The notes under the pieces were generated by a model. That model was not told the DNA's origin. It saw only the letters and a program-made list of their open reading frames with translations, and did no database searches. This document shows positions 10,914-22,689 of a stretch of DNA of 64,000 nucleotides, in pieces. The first letter of the stretch is position 1, and every line of letters begins with the position of its first letter. Origin of the DNA: Neopestalotiopsis rosae (lineage: Eukaryota; Ascomycota; Sordariomycetes; Amphisphaeriales; Sporocadaceae); NCBI GenBank assembly GCA_023078685.1, contig JALGAS010000009.1:1922001-1986000 (forward strand). Reading direction: 5' to 3'. A program made the position numbers and the translations under genes.

Positions 10914-11590
10914 CGTGGGCTTATCGGTGATGGTGTATTCAGTGCCTGTCGATGTCTAGGTGACGATTTAAGTTGAAGCTCGGCGCTAAAATCAGGCAGT
11001 CAGGTGAAGAGTCCAAGAAAGCTACGCAGCCTGGCACTCTAACTCCGCGGCGCTAAATTCATGATACGGCCGTGGCGGCGATTGGCTAGCAGCGTGCATA
11101 GCGACTGTGCGCAGCGCCTGATACTACGAAAGGCTACAAGCGCTTAATACCCTACTTTTGAAAAGGCATGGCTAGTGTGCACTCCATGCTATTTGGCGAT
11201 TAAGATTAGCATCTCCAAGACGCTAGTGTTTCGAGGTGTGTAGCGGCAGGTTGCTAAGCAGCTACCCGCCTACCAATTCGTTCCTGGAACCTGTATGCAC
11301 TTTGGTCTGCATATGCTGCAAATTGCTATTTTTGTATCGTTTCATTTTGAATTCAGTATCCTTGGTGATACAATATACGTGTCTAGTATCCTTCGTTGAG
11401 AACTTATTACGGCGCTTAGAGCATTCGGCACTTAGCGGTATTATAAGCCTATAATGTCCAGGACAGTTTCATTTCTCAAGTCTTCATAGAACAACATCCA
11501 TTATAATCGTTGCGTGCTAAAACCGAGAATGAGTCAGCCATTCACTAAGTATAAAATCCCAACAAGATCGTACTTCTATGTGCTAAGTAA
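10914..11590. other. No gene seen
   Basis: Short AT-rich and GC-rich patches without recognisable ORFs or repeats. Confidence 0.5.
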
Positions 11591-11623
11591 TTCAGGATTG
11601 CCTCATCAAAGCCTGTCACGTTC

Positions 11624-12466
11624 TTGGTTGGCAATGAACGAAAGCAATTTTCCATGCACGTTGGTGTTATCACCGGTCTTTCTCGGGCGCTGGATGTGCT
11701 GATCAACGGTTCATGCGATGGCTCCGAGAAGCTCGAGGAAGCCCGGACTGGTATCATCACATGGCGGGATGTCGACGAAGACACTTTTATCCGCTTTTTC
11801 CAGTTTGCTTATACTGGCGACTACTATTCTGCAAACCCAACAATAGATACTGCTGGATCAACTACTGCCAACGACACCTCGGCTAGCGCTTTAGCCACCG
11901 AACATGTACCAACAGCCACAGCCGAAGACGTTGCAGAGGTCGAGGAGATAGTCACTGTTGAGGACGACATCTGGGCGTTTCCGTCGCAAAAGTCCAAGAA
12001 GGCAAAGAAGAAGGCAAAGGAGGAAAAGAAGACGGAACCACTTTGGAAGGAATTCGAGCTTCTTCAGTACGATGACAAGGAGACAGCGGCAGCTCAGATA
12101 TCTCCCACTGATCTTACGCACAATCACGCCGACATCTGCCTTTCTCATGCACAAATTTACGTCTTGGCAGATTGTTACGGCATTACTCGTTTGATGTCGT
12201 TGTCTCTGAGAAAGTTGCACAGCACACTGGCAAGCATGATTCCAAGTGCTGAAAGAACTCTGGGTTTCACGGAATTAGTTCGATACACATTCAAGAACAC
12301 TATCGACAAATGCGAGAATCCAGACCAGCTTCGACACATGCTTTGTCTGTATGCTGCTTGCCGTTTGGAAGAACTGTGGCCAAGTGAGGACTTCCAGGAT
12401 TTATTAAAGACTGAGGGTGAATTCTCCTGTGGGGTCATTGCAGACGTGCTTGCAAGGCTGAAGTGA
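11624..12466 (+). CDS. BTB/POZ domain protein with inserted charged linker, 5' end unresolved
   Basis: About 280 residues. The phrase TFLVGNERKQFSMHVGVITG followed by SRALDVLINGS is the first half of a fungal BTB fold, and WRDVDEDTFIRFFQFAYTGDY continues it. A ~95-residue insertion then contains an acidic part and the lysine-rich KSKKAKKKAKEEKK. Homology resumes with LSHAQIYVLADCYGITRLM. This split-BTB layout is common in fungi. The frame is open only from a stop at 11588, with no ATG before the domain; a first exon (perhaps from ATG 11529, MSQPFTK) would need an intron I cannot place. The gene may be 5'-truncated. It is the only long intact ORF in the spacer of the inverted duplication. Confidence 0.65.
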   Translation: MVGNERKQFSMHVGVITGLSRALDVLINGSCDGSEKLEEARTGIITWRDVDEDTFIRFFQFAYTGDYYSANPTIDTAGSTTANDTSASALATEHVPTATAEDVAEVEEIVTVEDDIWAFPSQKSKKAKKKAKEEKKTEPLWKEFELLQYDDKETAAAQISPTDLTHNHADICLSHAQIYVLADCYGITRLMSLSLRKLHSTLASMIPSAERTLGFTELVRYTFKNTIDKCENPDQLRHMLCLYAACRLEELWPSEDFQDLLKTEGEFSCGVIADVLARLK

Positions 12467-13375
12467 TATTTTGAAAAAGGCTTCTGCGTTGGACAGGAAA
12501 GTTTTCGTAGGCAGAAATGTGATATCCTAGGATATCGTACACTGATTCGCTGGAGCTCCTGATGCTACTGTGGAGACTGGAAGCAGATGTCTTCGTCGGG
12601 GACAGAGCTGAGGAAATTACAGAGAGGCGCCTGAGTCGGTTGAATTCAGGCACAAATGCTCCTGCTGGCGGTGCCTCGATCTCTAGCAGGCACGACACAT
12701 AGGAAGGAACTGTGAGCTGGTAATATGATTTACTTTTCGCGTCGGCGCCAAAAGAAAATAAATCTCCTCCAGGTTACGCCTTGTTATTTGTGGCTGTGAT
12801 GACACTATTTTCAAGCGGATGCCGTGGCTTATGAATTATCCTAGTGAACGGTGCCTGACCCGACGAAATGTAGCTCGTGCGCTAATAGGTGATCTGTCTA
12901 ACCTAGCCGACGCGAGGTGCGGGAGCTAAAATGGCGTTTAAGCGTGGAATACATAGTACATCTGATACGCCGAGCTCCACACCTGACTAATCACTACATT
13001 AGGGAAGGCTATGCTTAAAGCATAAAGGTCAGATTTACCATGAGATAATCAGCTTACGAATTGAACTTGCTTAATACCGGATAACCACGTACTCCCTCAT
13101 TGTTTTTTTATCGCTAATTGGCTCTTTAGCTAGCGCCTGCTGATCTTATTACGGTTATATCCTTCTCCTACCCTTGAAGCTTCGCATAGATTTCGCCTGC
13201 GACCTAGGCACGTTACGTTTATTGACGTTTATGGCTTTATGAACATTGGTAATGTAGAAAGCATTTTGTCGATGCGCGTTCTATTAGACCCTCTTCCAGC
13301 CTTAAGGGACTGGATTATAGTCAGCCTCTTAGATAGTATGTAATGAAAAGTGATTCTTGTCAGATGTCTTCTATC
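12467..13375. other. No gene; remnant repeat
   Basis: About 12612-12830 resembles the sequence just inside the left-arm breakpoint (6900-7090). Nothing else was recognised. Confidence 0.45.
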
Positions 13376-13378
13376 GAT

Positions 13379-14197
13379 CTAAAATTTAGATGTTCCTTTT
13401 GACCTTTTGACACGATATTCGACCTTACCATTCCGTCTCCTTTTACGTAGGACGTTGATCCCTTTGTTATAACCCTTGTAATCTTTCTCAAAGTCATTGA
13501 GGAGTTCCTCACTTATGTCCACACGTGAAACCCAGGAGCAGGATCCATTAAGTTGCCATTTAAGCAAGAATTGATCCTTGCCCCATCGCTCAAGGATACA
13601 ATCGACCACAAACTCTTGGCTGTTAATCACCTCAGATGGAGCTTGAAGATGTTGGCTGTTGGCTTCGTCGTTCTGCTCACCAAACTGCCCCTTCAATGTT
13701 TGTGACGGGTTGCCGGAGAAGGACACGCATCTCAGTGCAGGATCAAGTAATTCATACAGCTCCGTACTTGCGGTTGCACCGCTGGGCTTGACGATACCTT
13801 GACTATATGCACTGGCTACTACGGCATCCTCAGCCCCTGTATTGTCGTAAATGTCTGCATCAGATTGATAGGGGAATGAGCCCTGCCCTATGTCCCCTGT
13901 GACCTGAGTCTCATCTGAGATCCCCTCGTTGTTAAAATGACCCTCCATTCCTGGTAATGACGGATATAAGTCTTTGCTGCTGCGACGATGGTCGTTGACC
14001 TTATCCAGGGCTTCATGCGGTCGTTTCCGTGGGATAGATAGTTTAAACTTTTGCCCGTCGCACGATCCAGGAATTGACATCCAGGCAGAATGAAAACTTG
14101 AAACGTGTGTTTGCCAAGAAGAGAGACCGTCGGTGATCTCGACTTCTTCGCCAGCAGTTTTGCATGCAGCATACAGGAAAGCTTCTTCGAAGTCCAT
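13379..14197 (-). CDS. Chromodomain-like protein, C-terminus probably truncated
   Basis: 272 residues from an ATG at 14197. The N-terminal ~180 residues are low complexity without known motifs. Residues about 195-245 (FVVDCILERWGKDQFLLKW ... WVSRVDISEELLNDFEKDY) resemble a chromodomain, with the aromatic and LKW strand but a shortened W.P..NL part. A second repeat starts with INVLRKRRRNGKVEYRV but then ends in KRSKGTSKF instead of the expected W.G.P motif, which suggests a frameshift or truncation. Chromodomain proteins read histone methylation or target integrases. It lies about 180 bp from the DUF3435 gene on the same strand; a functional link is only possible. Confidence 0.55.
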   Translation of the reverse strand: MDFEEAFLYAACKTAGEEVEITDGLSSWQTHVSSFHSAWMSIPGSCDGQKFKLSIPRKRPHEALDKVNDHRRSSKDLYPSLPGMEGHFNNEGISDETQVTGDIGQGSFPYQSDADIYDNTGAEDAVVASAYSQGIVKPSGATASTELYELLDPALRCVSFSGNPSQTLKGQFGEQNDEANSQHLQAPSEVINSQEFVVDCILERWGKDQFLLKWQLNGSCSWVSRVDISEELLNDFEKDYKGYNKGINVLRKRRRNGKVEYRVKRSKGTSKF

Positions 14198-14377
14198 CTG
14201 GTGTATGAGAGTGGAATGCCGGCTTAGACCACTGGAGCTGTTGCAGAGGTAACCGCATAATCCGCAAATGCAGATCGAAGGTAAATGGAATAATTTTAAA
14301 TGGGCGAAGAATGACTATTGACTTTCAAGTTTGGCGGCTGAAACTTTCGTACGAATGCACTACGCGCATTCGGCCGG

Positions 14378-16816
14378 CTAAGATGATTGTTTGAACTCGT
14401 GTCGATTGATATGTGAAATGAGACCGGTAATGGCGGTATAGCTTTTCGAGCAAAGAGGGCAGGTAAAGTTTCGAAGACTGTTTCCTTCTGTCCAATTTGG
14501 TGCGTGAAGGCGACTATGTGCAGCCTCTATATGGTTGCTCCACTTAGCTCTACTATGCACAACCATATTTCTACTATTGCGGTAATATTTTGGATATTGA
14601 AACTCCTGATCAAAAAGTTCCGTATGGGAGCCATTGTAATGCCGTGTAAGAGAGCTACGATTACGGTAGGGCTTTCTGCATATGAGATACGACGATTTGC
14701 GAGAATCCCCCACGTCTGCTGTTTGGGAATTTGATTTAGATGCGGATTCATTTTTGAGCGTTTCTAGAGTAGGGGACTCGCTCATGAGGTGTTCCAAAAG
14801 ACATCTGATATATTTGCGTGTCTTGATGTCTCTCGTTTGTGAATCATCCTCCGGTACTGGCTGGAGAAGCTTCGGAATCTCGGCGATGGATGGCAAATGT
14901 GGTCGTGAAGGAGGTGCTAGTGCGCTCTGTTCGTCTGTCGATTGTCCCATTGATCGTAGATGGTCAATTTTTATGAAATATTCGCCTCTGATTTCCTTTA
15001 ATTTCAGTTTTCGTAGCGTCTCCAGTACTGAAGTAAGATTCGCCCGTAATTTTGCTCTTTGCGATCCACTGCTGCTACATGCTATTGATTGTCGAAGTTG
15101 CTGGACGTCTTGGCGTTTCTTAAACTCTTGTTCTTCTTTGATAGAAATCCTTATCGGAGCATTTGGATCTCTGCTTAAAGATGTGTCTCGCAAAACCTGG
15201 AAAAGACAATCTTCCTGTCCAGCACCTTGGCCAAATGCTAGGCGCATCAAATCTGCACGGACGTTGTGGGATTGATATGACGCTTGGAAGACGCCAGTGG
15301 TATGTGACATCACGTAATTGCGCAGAGCATCGGAAAGGACACCTGAAAGCAAAGAAATTAAGTCAGCGATATAGTGAAGAACGCATGATCGAAAAGACGC
15401 ACCGTCCATTCGTAGCCCGGCACCGACGCGAAGGCTGTAGAGGCGTGCAGGCTCTCGAAAGCCCGCTATAAGCAGTAGTCGCAGCCACAAGGCGTTAGCA
15501 GTGCTGGAAGATAAAGAAAACGCTGCTTTCGGCGAGAACTTAGACCTCCATTTAAGAGGGATAAAGTCGACCGATTTTAGCTTGGGTTGATCGAAGATAT
15601 CGTTAATCGTTTTGAATCCTGCTTTGAATGCATTTTGTTGAACCGCTTTTGTGAGGATGAGGCTTGCGAGACAGAACGTCCGATTAGGGACGAGGGTGAT
15701 AGAGAAGCCGATACTTTCGATCTTTGATGAGCCACTATTAATAAATAGGAGAAATGTTGCAAATAACTTATTAGCCACCGTTACGAAGACGACTGGTTAT
15801 GGCCGTCTTTTTAATTTTATTTCGCCTAATGGTGATGGATACGATGATTTTACGTCGAGAAATGTTCTCTGGATCCCGGACAACTGCCACATTGAGTTGG
15901 TGATACTTCATTTGCAGGATTGTTCCACGTCGAAATCCTCTAATGGTAGAGAGTAGTAGGAAGGCGTGAAAGTTAACTCTCGTATTAGGTTCATAAGGTA
16001 TGTCGCTGACTCTGGACCATAGAGTTTCGAGAAGTACGTATATATCTTTATTCGTTATCTCAATTTTCCGGTACGATGGATCGATAGAGAGACCAAGCTC
16101 AGGTGCAACATCCTTAAATATCCACTTTGATGATTGATTAGAATTTGACTTATGTGAATGGATTAAGTGGAACAAGCTTGGAGTTATCGAGAATAGTGTT
16201 ATGTCGCTCACCTGAACAATTTGATAAGATGGGCTCGCTTTTGTCCCTTTATCCTTATGTAGCCATCTGAGTCGCTAATTTTGAGCTTTAGCGGGAAGCC
16301 GTCGCCTCAACTCATTTATAATATGAGTATCTGCAGCAGCGATAAGCCGACGCCAGATTTCTTGCACTGTGAAAGCCATATCGACCGTTTTGATATAAAC
16401 GAATTCCTCGGGGCCGAGAATCAGCGTTTTCCTGACTGATGCCTCTACGTAAGTACGTAAAAAAGCCCTGAAAGGTGCTTGGCCTTCCGATGACTGGGGA
16501 CTTCTGAGGAAGTTCGTCCATGCCTCTATATAGTCCGTTTCCGCATCGGCATAGTGTTTTTTAAAGATTTTGAGAGTCAATACCTCGATATGGCTTTATA
16601 AGAATCTTGTGGGGATGAGTTTATTGATTGTAGCCATTCTGACCATATTCTTTCTCGCAATTTTGCTGTCGACGGTGCCACAAAAGGGCTGTTCTCGGCT
16701 ACCTGTGTTTGGTACGCTGTTGTGTACTGAAGACTTTTTGCCTTCTTCTCCGCTGCCGAAACTGGCCCGGCTTGAACTTGCTTCCCCCGAAACCTTTTCG
16801 TGCTGTGGTCGACCAT
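14378..16816 (-). pseudogene. DUF3435 ('FluG-domain') tyrosine-recombinase-like gene with C2H2 fingers, decayed
   Basis: Homology starts at ATG 16816 (SPFVAPSTAKLRERIWSEWL) and runs to 14378. A one-base frameshift near 16580, an in-frame TAG at 16277-16275 and a frame problem near 15780 interrupt it. Two plausible introns are 16211-16125 (GTGAGC...AAAG) and 15402-15343 (GTGCGT, CTGAC, TTTCAG). Recombinase-core landmarks are visible: RVNFHAFLLLSTIRGFRRGT, RLYSLRVGAGLRMDG, and after the intron VLSDALRNYVMSHTTGVFQASY, carrying the His and Tyr expected of the catalytic end. The tail has CPLCSKSY...HINRH and a degenerate finger. DUF3435 includes the captains of Starship elements; many members are stand-alone. 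This copy is not functional as read. Confidence 0.75.
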
Positions 16817-16849
16817 TGCATTGAAAAGACACCGATGAAGATGTGTGAA

Positions 16850-17606
16850 GCAAAGTTAAGAATATGCGACAAGTAGGGCGATGCGATGATCTTATATATA
16901 TATAAAAGAAAGACCCTGCACACCCGAGACACCGTGTGTGCCGACGGCTAACCGGTATTTTGGTTAGTGCGATCCTCCGGCGGCTAAGCCATTGAAGCGA
17001 TAATAAGAGACAGGAGTGGTTTGAAGGAAAGGAGGGGGCGTTAGCGGAATAAACAAGTTAAATTTGGCGGCGCATAGTCTAAGAATTGATTGGGTCGCCG
17101 CATGAATTTTAAACGGTCTTCCGGCTGCGGGCATTATAACGGAGCCTGGATACGGAGCCGTTGCCGGGCGCTAAACGCCGTCCAAAAGTGGGGCATCAAC
17201 CGAGGCAGCGGAATGAGTCAGCAGACCCCTGTCGTGCCGCAGTGGACGTATTGCGTCACTAGCACTTTTGCTGCATCCGCTAGACCTCTGTCGGACTATA
17301 TAAACTAAATGGACCTCTCTCGAGGACCAGATCGACTTATGCATACATTTAGCACTGATCGGTCTAGTAAAGAGCACAGACGAAGAAGGATAGAGTACAG
17401 AACTAAGCCCACAACAATATACTGATCTATGCAACTCTAAAACATCACCCCGTCCAGGTGCCCTAAATCCCACCAATGGGATCTCCAACTTTCCTGTCTC
17501 CTTGTTACGAGACGTGTTATTCAGTCCCGGTTGCACGTTAGGGAGCAGGACATATGTATGAGCGCGGGGTCGCTGAAAAACTATGCTTTACGCCAATGAT
17601 TGTAAG
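16850..17606. other. No gene seen
   Basis: Contains a TATATATATA run near 16895 about 80 bp upstream of the DUF3435 start. It ends at the inner edge of the right arm. Confidence 0.45.
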
Positions 17607-18783
17607 CTACTCAATTTCCTGGAGTCTGCGCCGACTGCTTGCCGACGGAGCCGAAATCAACCACTGTTAGGACTGGTCCCGTCAAGGCCACGCCAATTGC
17701 AGCTCCAAGGGCTATCGATACCCTGCCAATGCCATTTCTCATTTCTGTTTTGTACAGCAAAACATTGCATGCGATTCTGTATCTGAGCAGCAAGGGCTGA
17801 AATGGTGCCCAGAAACAAACATGGCTCCACCAGAAGTACAGTAGCACGACCTGAATTTGAGCGCAAAGATCGATCCGTTCCTGGCTCTAGTTCTCTAGTC
17901 CGGGTACAGATGACTACAGTACTGTAACCCACACACTCACTAGTCAACGAAGAGGAACAGACGAAAACCTCGACGTTGTCCCTGCTCGGTCGGATGCAAG
18001 GGCTAGGGAGACTGGTCACCCATGTAAAGAGTTGCGTCAGCTCTCCCTACTTACCAGGACCTAGCATGCTGATTACTCAATGCAAACATAGTATTTTGTG
18101 CTGCATGCTAGGCTCGGTCATCACTTACATATGTAACTCTGCCATTCCTCCTTTTCCACGTATTCTTCCAAGTGGGGCGTTTGCCCACCATAAAGGCTGA
18201 ATAACTGATGACAATACTGTGATTGTTTTCTTTGAACCGGCAAAATTCCCACGGTCGAAGGATCTCCATATTTGCTTATGACTCGAAAATAGCGTGCACG
18301 TGCATACGGCCAGCGAGGCCCCACCTAGGCGTCTTCGAAGTATCGTAAGCAGTTTGTGCGCTGATGACCCCAGACTCCAATGACTCGCGCTCGCTATTCG
18401 CACTCGTTATACCTGAGTCACTTTAATCGAATGCTACCAATAGAACTGGCCTTCTAAATACAGTACATAACGACACAAGTCTAAAGAAGTATCGCAGGCA
18501 CACTCATATTATCTTCCGGATGAATAATCTACGCAACTTATATAAAAATTGCTTCACATCAAGCTAACGCACTGAAAAGTCAAGTCAAGCTCCCATACTC
18601 CTCGTAACCCAAGACGCCCTCTTGGATGTCCACTGCCCTCCAACGGACACTACAATCATTGCCTGAGACACATACCGGTATCCGCAACCCGAGCACTTCA
18701 TTTCTTCCATGCAATCATCTGATTGACATAAGTCAGCGTGCGTGCACACTGCCTATTCGCCGTCTCAATTTCTTTTGCTGCTT

Positions 18784-19314
18784 TTAGACCTCACCATCGT
18801 CAAGACACGGACCAAACTGCGCACTGAGAATGCGCAGCACTTTGTCGCAGACTTGCCTTTGTGTGCAGCCATGAAATCGTTTGTTGTACGCAATGTCCTT
18901 GTGCGAGACATTTCGGCGTTTGGCAGTCCCACCAGTCTGGTAGCGAAAGCGGCTATACTCATCGAAGTACGCGTACACTATCAATGTTTGTTTGGTGTTG
19001 CCTGATATTCTGAGTTGGCCGACCTCTACGGGCTCTTGAACAACTTGACTGGGAATGAAAGCATGATGCTTCGCTTGCGGTCGGCGCGGGGTCTTTGAGG
19101 TTCGTCGGACTCCTCCAGTTTGAGGCGAACAACGAGAAACACTCTTCGATTGCGAGACTTGTTTTGATTGTTTGCGGCCTTTTGGTAGACCTTCTGAGGC
19201 CACCACTGTTTCGCTTCTGCTCCGAGGTTGGCGAGATTTACTGCCAGAATCTTTGCATCGCGTCGGGAACGTGCCCATATAAATCAAGTCGTCGTTCTCA
19301 GGCACAGGTACCAT
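18784..19314 (-). CDS. Unknown 176-residue basic protein, right-arm copy
   Basis: Mirror copy of the gene at 5211-5741, starting at the same ATG context. About 169 of 176 residues agree; differences cluster in the Arg/Ser-rich N-terminal half, while the C-terminal block with YNKRFHGCTQRQVCDK is identical. The ORF is open with no introns. Function unknown. Conservation of the putative folded half against a changing tail is what one would expect of a coding gene under constraint, although gene conversion between arms could also explain it. Confidence 0.6.
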   Translation of the reverse strand: MVPVPENDDLIYMGTFPTRCKDSGSKSRQPRSRSETVVASEGLPKGRKQSKQVSQSKSVSRCSPQTGGVRRTSKTPRRPQAKHHAFIPSQVVQEPVEVGQLRISGNTKQTLIVYAYFDEYSRFRYQTGGTAKRRNVSHKDIAYNKRFHGCTQRQVCDKVLRILSAQFGPCLDDGEV

Positions 19315-20031
19315 GGTCGTGGTGCTCAGTGTGATCAAGGTAGGTTTCTACTTCAGTATTATGAATGGTGAGAATGGTGGATAGATACGGAGTTAGACAC
19401 AGCATATCCACAGTCATGCCGTAGAGATGCCTCGCTGCCTAGTCCCGAGCGAAATGCGCTGCATTTTTGTTATCATTGTCCCTTGGCCGTAATTTTTCTT
19501 TTTCTGTCTGAAATTTGCCACGCGGGCTCCACTTCGGCAGTTGCTACGGTTGTGAATATTGCACTGATTTACAATAAATCATTCAACACTGTACGCAAAT
19601 GCGACTGTCTCCAAACTATTGATCTATATACCTTCGACTCAAGGTATTCATTGCATCACTCGGGAGAGCCCATGAGAACATGGCTTGTCCATTGCTATCC
19701 GCTGGAACCTGCTAAGCGGACCCCCACCCATAATTGAAAGACCTTGATTTGGACTCAAACCCCGCAAACTGGAGATTTGTGGGACCTTAGCCCCGGCTTT
19801 TCGGATCGTGTAATCTAGAGCTAAGCCTACAGCAGAATAGGCACTTGGGCGAATGAATAGTACTGTGTAGGTCTCTTGTGCCACCCCGCCAACCCCACGC
19901 ACACTGCTGGTGCATTCTTGATGCTCATTTTTCGCAAACATGGCCGCGCATCTCTGATCTTGTCACTACGGCAGAGCTGGTAATTCATTCATCATCCCTT
20001 GGCCGTCCATACGTGCTATGCTACCAAAATC
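19315..20031. other. Intergenic part of right arm
   Basis: No gene. Diverged from the matching left-arm part (4510-5210). It contains the mirror of the short dispersed repeat at about 19745-19805. Confidence 0.55.
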
Positions 20032-21565
20032 ATGAACGAACCATGCTACGATATCGATCCTCATGGGGATGTCACCTTGATTCTATCCAATCCGAACAGA
20101 CCATTTGCGGTTTGGACTGACATCGACGAAAATAACTCTTCTTCCACAACATTCCGGACAGCCGACACTTCGATACAGTCCAACGCGTTTGATTCTGAGG
20201 AAAGTCCATTGAGAATTCGGAATAAGAAAAAGAAGAAGAAGAAGAAGAAGAGTATACGACAGCACGAGCGTTAGTCTGCTCTCCTAGCCGGCATTGTACT
20301 GAATTAATAGCTGATGCTGCTTAGCATTGGATCCGTCTATCTCGACTATAGCCTTCGAATTGGAATCAGAACCATCGACGCATTCTGCGACCGGACCTTT
20401 CAACGAGAAGGATGGTCGAAGCGATCCCACGCCTGATGTCGAGCTCGCCGTACAAATGCCAGATACCTCCGATGAGGATGCAAGCACTAGGGTGCCGACT
20501 CAACCCGAATGTTCGGCCGAATGCTTTGTTGCGGAGTCTAATCTAGATGTTGCAGCGAGTCAATCAACCTTGATGTCTATGCCCTTGAGAACGAAATGCG
20601 AGAAACAGCAAGACATATACTTAACGCTTTCCTCGAGACACTTAATTCTGGCTTCACCGAATTTCAAAACGATGTTGACTGGCTGTTGGCAAGAAAGTAT
20701 GATACGATCAGAGAATAAGTATTCGATCAAAGTGGAAGATTGGGATGCAAACGCTTTCGTAATTCTCATGAATGTCGTTCACGGTCGCATTCGAAGTATT
20801 CCTAGGTCAATAGATTTGGAAACACTCGCGAAGATCGCAGTTCTGGTTGATTATTACAACTGCCATGAAGTAGTTGAGCTTGCTGCAGAAATGTGGATTA
20901 CAAGGCTGAAGTGGCCGTTACCTACAACATATTGCAGAGAGCTTGTTTTATGGCTCCATGTATCATGGGTCTTCTGCCAAGCAGATATCTTCGAAAATGT
21001 CACGAGAACTGCTTTGCGAACAATGAAAGGACAGCTATGTACTATGAATCTTCCCATCCCGGGAAACCTTGTCCGTAAGCAAGCCAAATTATAGCATGGT
21101 CGTTGCCGCGCTAATTGTGGGTTAGATGCCATCGATGATAGGAAACGGGACTCCACCAAGCAAATTTTCACAATTCTTCAGGCCCTTCTCGGAGATCTTC
21201 GCGATGGACGAGAGGGTTGTTCGTTCGAATGTTCATCGATATTGCTGGGAGCACTTATGAAAGGGATGCATCAAAAGGGAATGCTTGATGTGGATTCAGA
21301 TTCTTCGCTTGATGCTTTTAGTTTTGAATCAGCAACTGAAGCCACGCTCGAAATATTGTCGCCTCGGTGGCGAGCGGCACCCCCCATCGGACTTTTCACT
21401 TCGTCGTCGTACAACGAACATGCGTGCAATCTGCAGTCCATTATCCGATCGAAAATGGCCATCACGAACGGTGCGATAGTTGGTCTCAAGCTTCAGGATT
21501 TTAACAGCACGAAGACACCGCTATGTACGCCGAGTCCCTCTACTTCTAATTTGTTCTTAGCATAG
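20032..21565 (+). CDS. BTB/POZ domain protein, right-arm copy
   Basis: Exons 20032-20269, 20325-21074 and 21126-21565 give 475 residues. Both introns sit exactly where they do in the left-arm copy and keep frame. The first 79 residues are identical to the twin. The middle exon differs at about 22 positions, many in the acidic linker between the two BTB parts, and the last exon at about 6. The domain layout is the N-terminal DIDPHGD..LILSNP motif, lysine run, BTB fold (SSRHLILASPNF, WDANAF, LVDYYNCHE) and the C-terminal DLRDGREGCSFECS motif. Both copies keep all frames, so both may be expressed. Likely an adaptor for protein turnover or transcription; the specific role is unknown. Confidence 0.85.
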
Positions 21566-21811
21566 AAACGTTGCATATTCTCAGTAATGTTGAACCAAGA
21601 ATACGAAGACTGACTGCTAGTCAGATCAAGATGCTCAATCTCTTCAACGACCAAATACCTCCATTCCATCAGTCGCCATCAAACATATCCCTTCTACTGT
21701 AGGGGCAAGCGAATATCAAGTTGTTCAGAACGGAAATGAATCTCAAAGACTTCAGCACATTTGCGCACAATCAATATTTCTAGACTTTTCACCGGAGGAA
21801 CTACGGTGGCG

Positions 21812-22315
21812 TTACTCTGGAGAAGAAAGTTTCCCAAAATTGCAGTAGTCCCCATACCTTCCATAATAACCGTTCCACGTCGATTGAAATGACTTCGTTT
21901 GCCAACCGCTTCTATAGGTAGTGGACGGTAACTCCCTTGCTGGCCATTCCCTTGCCCTAGGTGTCCGTAGCGGGCGCTGATCCCATACCATAGGTGAGTG
22001 CTGCGCATTCAAATATTGCGAAGTGGAGAAGTCCGTCAGTTGGTGCCAGGGCTGGGAGGTCCTGATGGGCATGGGCATCATTGGTGGCACTCTGCTCCAA
22101 TACCTGATGGGACTTGTATCGGTTGCAGCATAGTAATCTCCACCATTATGCCGTTCCCCGTAATTCTGTCTCAAATCGTACAATAGATGAGGCGGGAAGT
22201 GATCCTTTCGATGGCGTATGTGTCGTGATGGCGACAATGATGGAGACGGGTCACGCACTCTCGACGAACTGGGTCGACTATAAGTCGTAGACTGAGGAGA
22301 AATTGAGTTGAGCAC
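21812..22315 (-). CDS. Unknown Ser/Arg/Tyr-rich protein, C-terminal exon
   Basis: An open frame with composition unlike random sequence: SRPSSSRVRDPSPSLSPSRH, then a Pro/Tyr/Trp-rich part ending in NGYYGRYGDYCNFGKLSSPE. No ATG opens it; the frame continues upstream to a stop just past a copy of the short dispersed repeat (22352-22400). A preceding exon may start at ATG 22571 (MATFSRSRSI), but I cannot place the intron. Its last ~10 codons lie within the inverted-duplication arm. No family recognised; it may be a 5'-damaged gene. Confidence 0.35.
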   Translation of the reverse strand: MLNSISPQSTTYSRPSSSRVRDPSPSLSPSRHIRHRKDHFPPHLLYDLRQNYGERHNGGDYYAATDTSPIRYWSRVPPMMPMPIRTSQPWHQLTDFSTSQYLNAQHSPMVWDQRPLRTPRAREWPARELPSTTYRSGWQTKSFQSTWNGYYGRYGDYCNFGKLSSPE

Positions 22316-22689
22316 GGGCGAGGGAGACCTGTAAGTCCGGCGTCTAGGCGGTCGGTCCCGGAGCTAAGGCCCACAGGATCTTCGGCCGCCGGAGATTTGA
22401 TCCACAGTTCATGACTCTTGCCCGGATTGTTTTTCGTCGCTCCTCATGGTTGTGTGAGCGTACCTTTTGTCCCAAATTGCCTGTACTGGAAGTATTATCA
22501 AGCGTGCTGACCTTCGATATCTGGCAACCTAGCGCCGAAATTATAGATCGTGATCTAGAGAACGTAGCCATATCGGCCCGCTGCTTATCAATACTGGGAC
22601 CTCATAGGCCTTCGAAACACTGCAGCACATTTGTTCCAGGCTCTAGGTTCTGAGGCTGTGCTCGATAGTTCGTATAGACACCGGGATAC

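Larger units (their letters stand above)
17607..21845 (-). repeat. Right arm of the 4.2-kb inverted duplication
   Basis: Reverse complement of 2690-6911 with the same gene order mirrored (unknown 176-residue gene, BTB gene). Inner edge CTACTCAATTTCC at 17607, outer edge near 21845, which lies inside the end of an ORF (21812-22315) that has no counterpart beyond the left arm's outer edge. The right arm therefore retains more of the original flank. Confidence 0.92.

Noticed and set aside
13379..14197. Chromodomain as part of an LTR-retrotransposon integrase
   Set aside because: No reverse transcriptase, integrase core or LTRs nearby; the N-terminal half is unlike a polyprotein.
2690..21845. 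Interpretation of the 4.2-kb arms as terminal inverted repeats of one giant transposon
   Set aside because: Arms carry ordinary spliced genes, show no target duplication at the outer edges, and the right edge lies inside another ORF. A segmental inverted duplication fits better.
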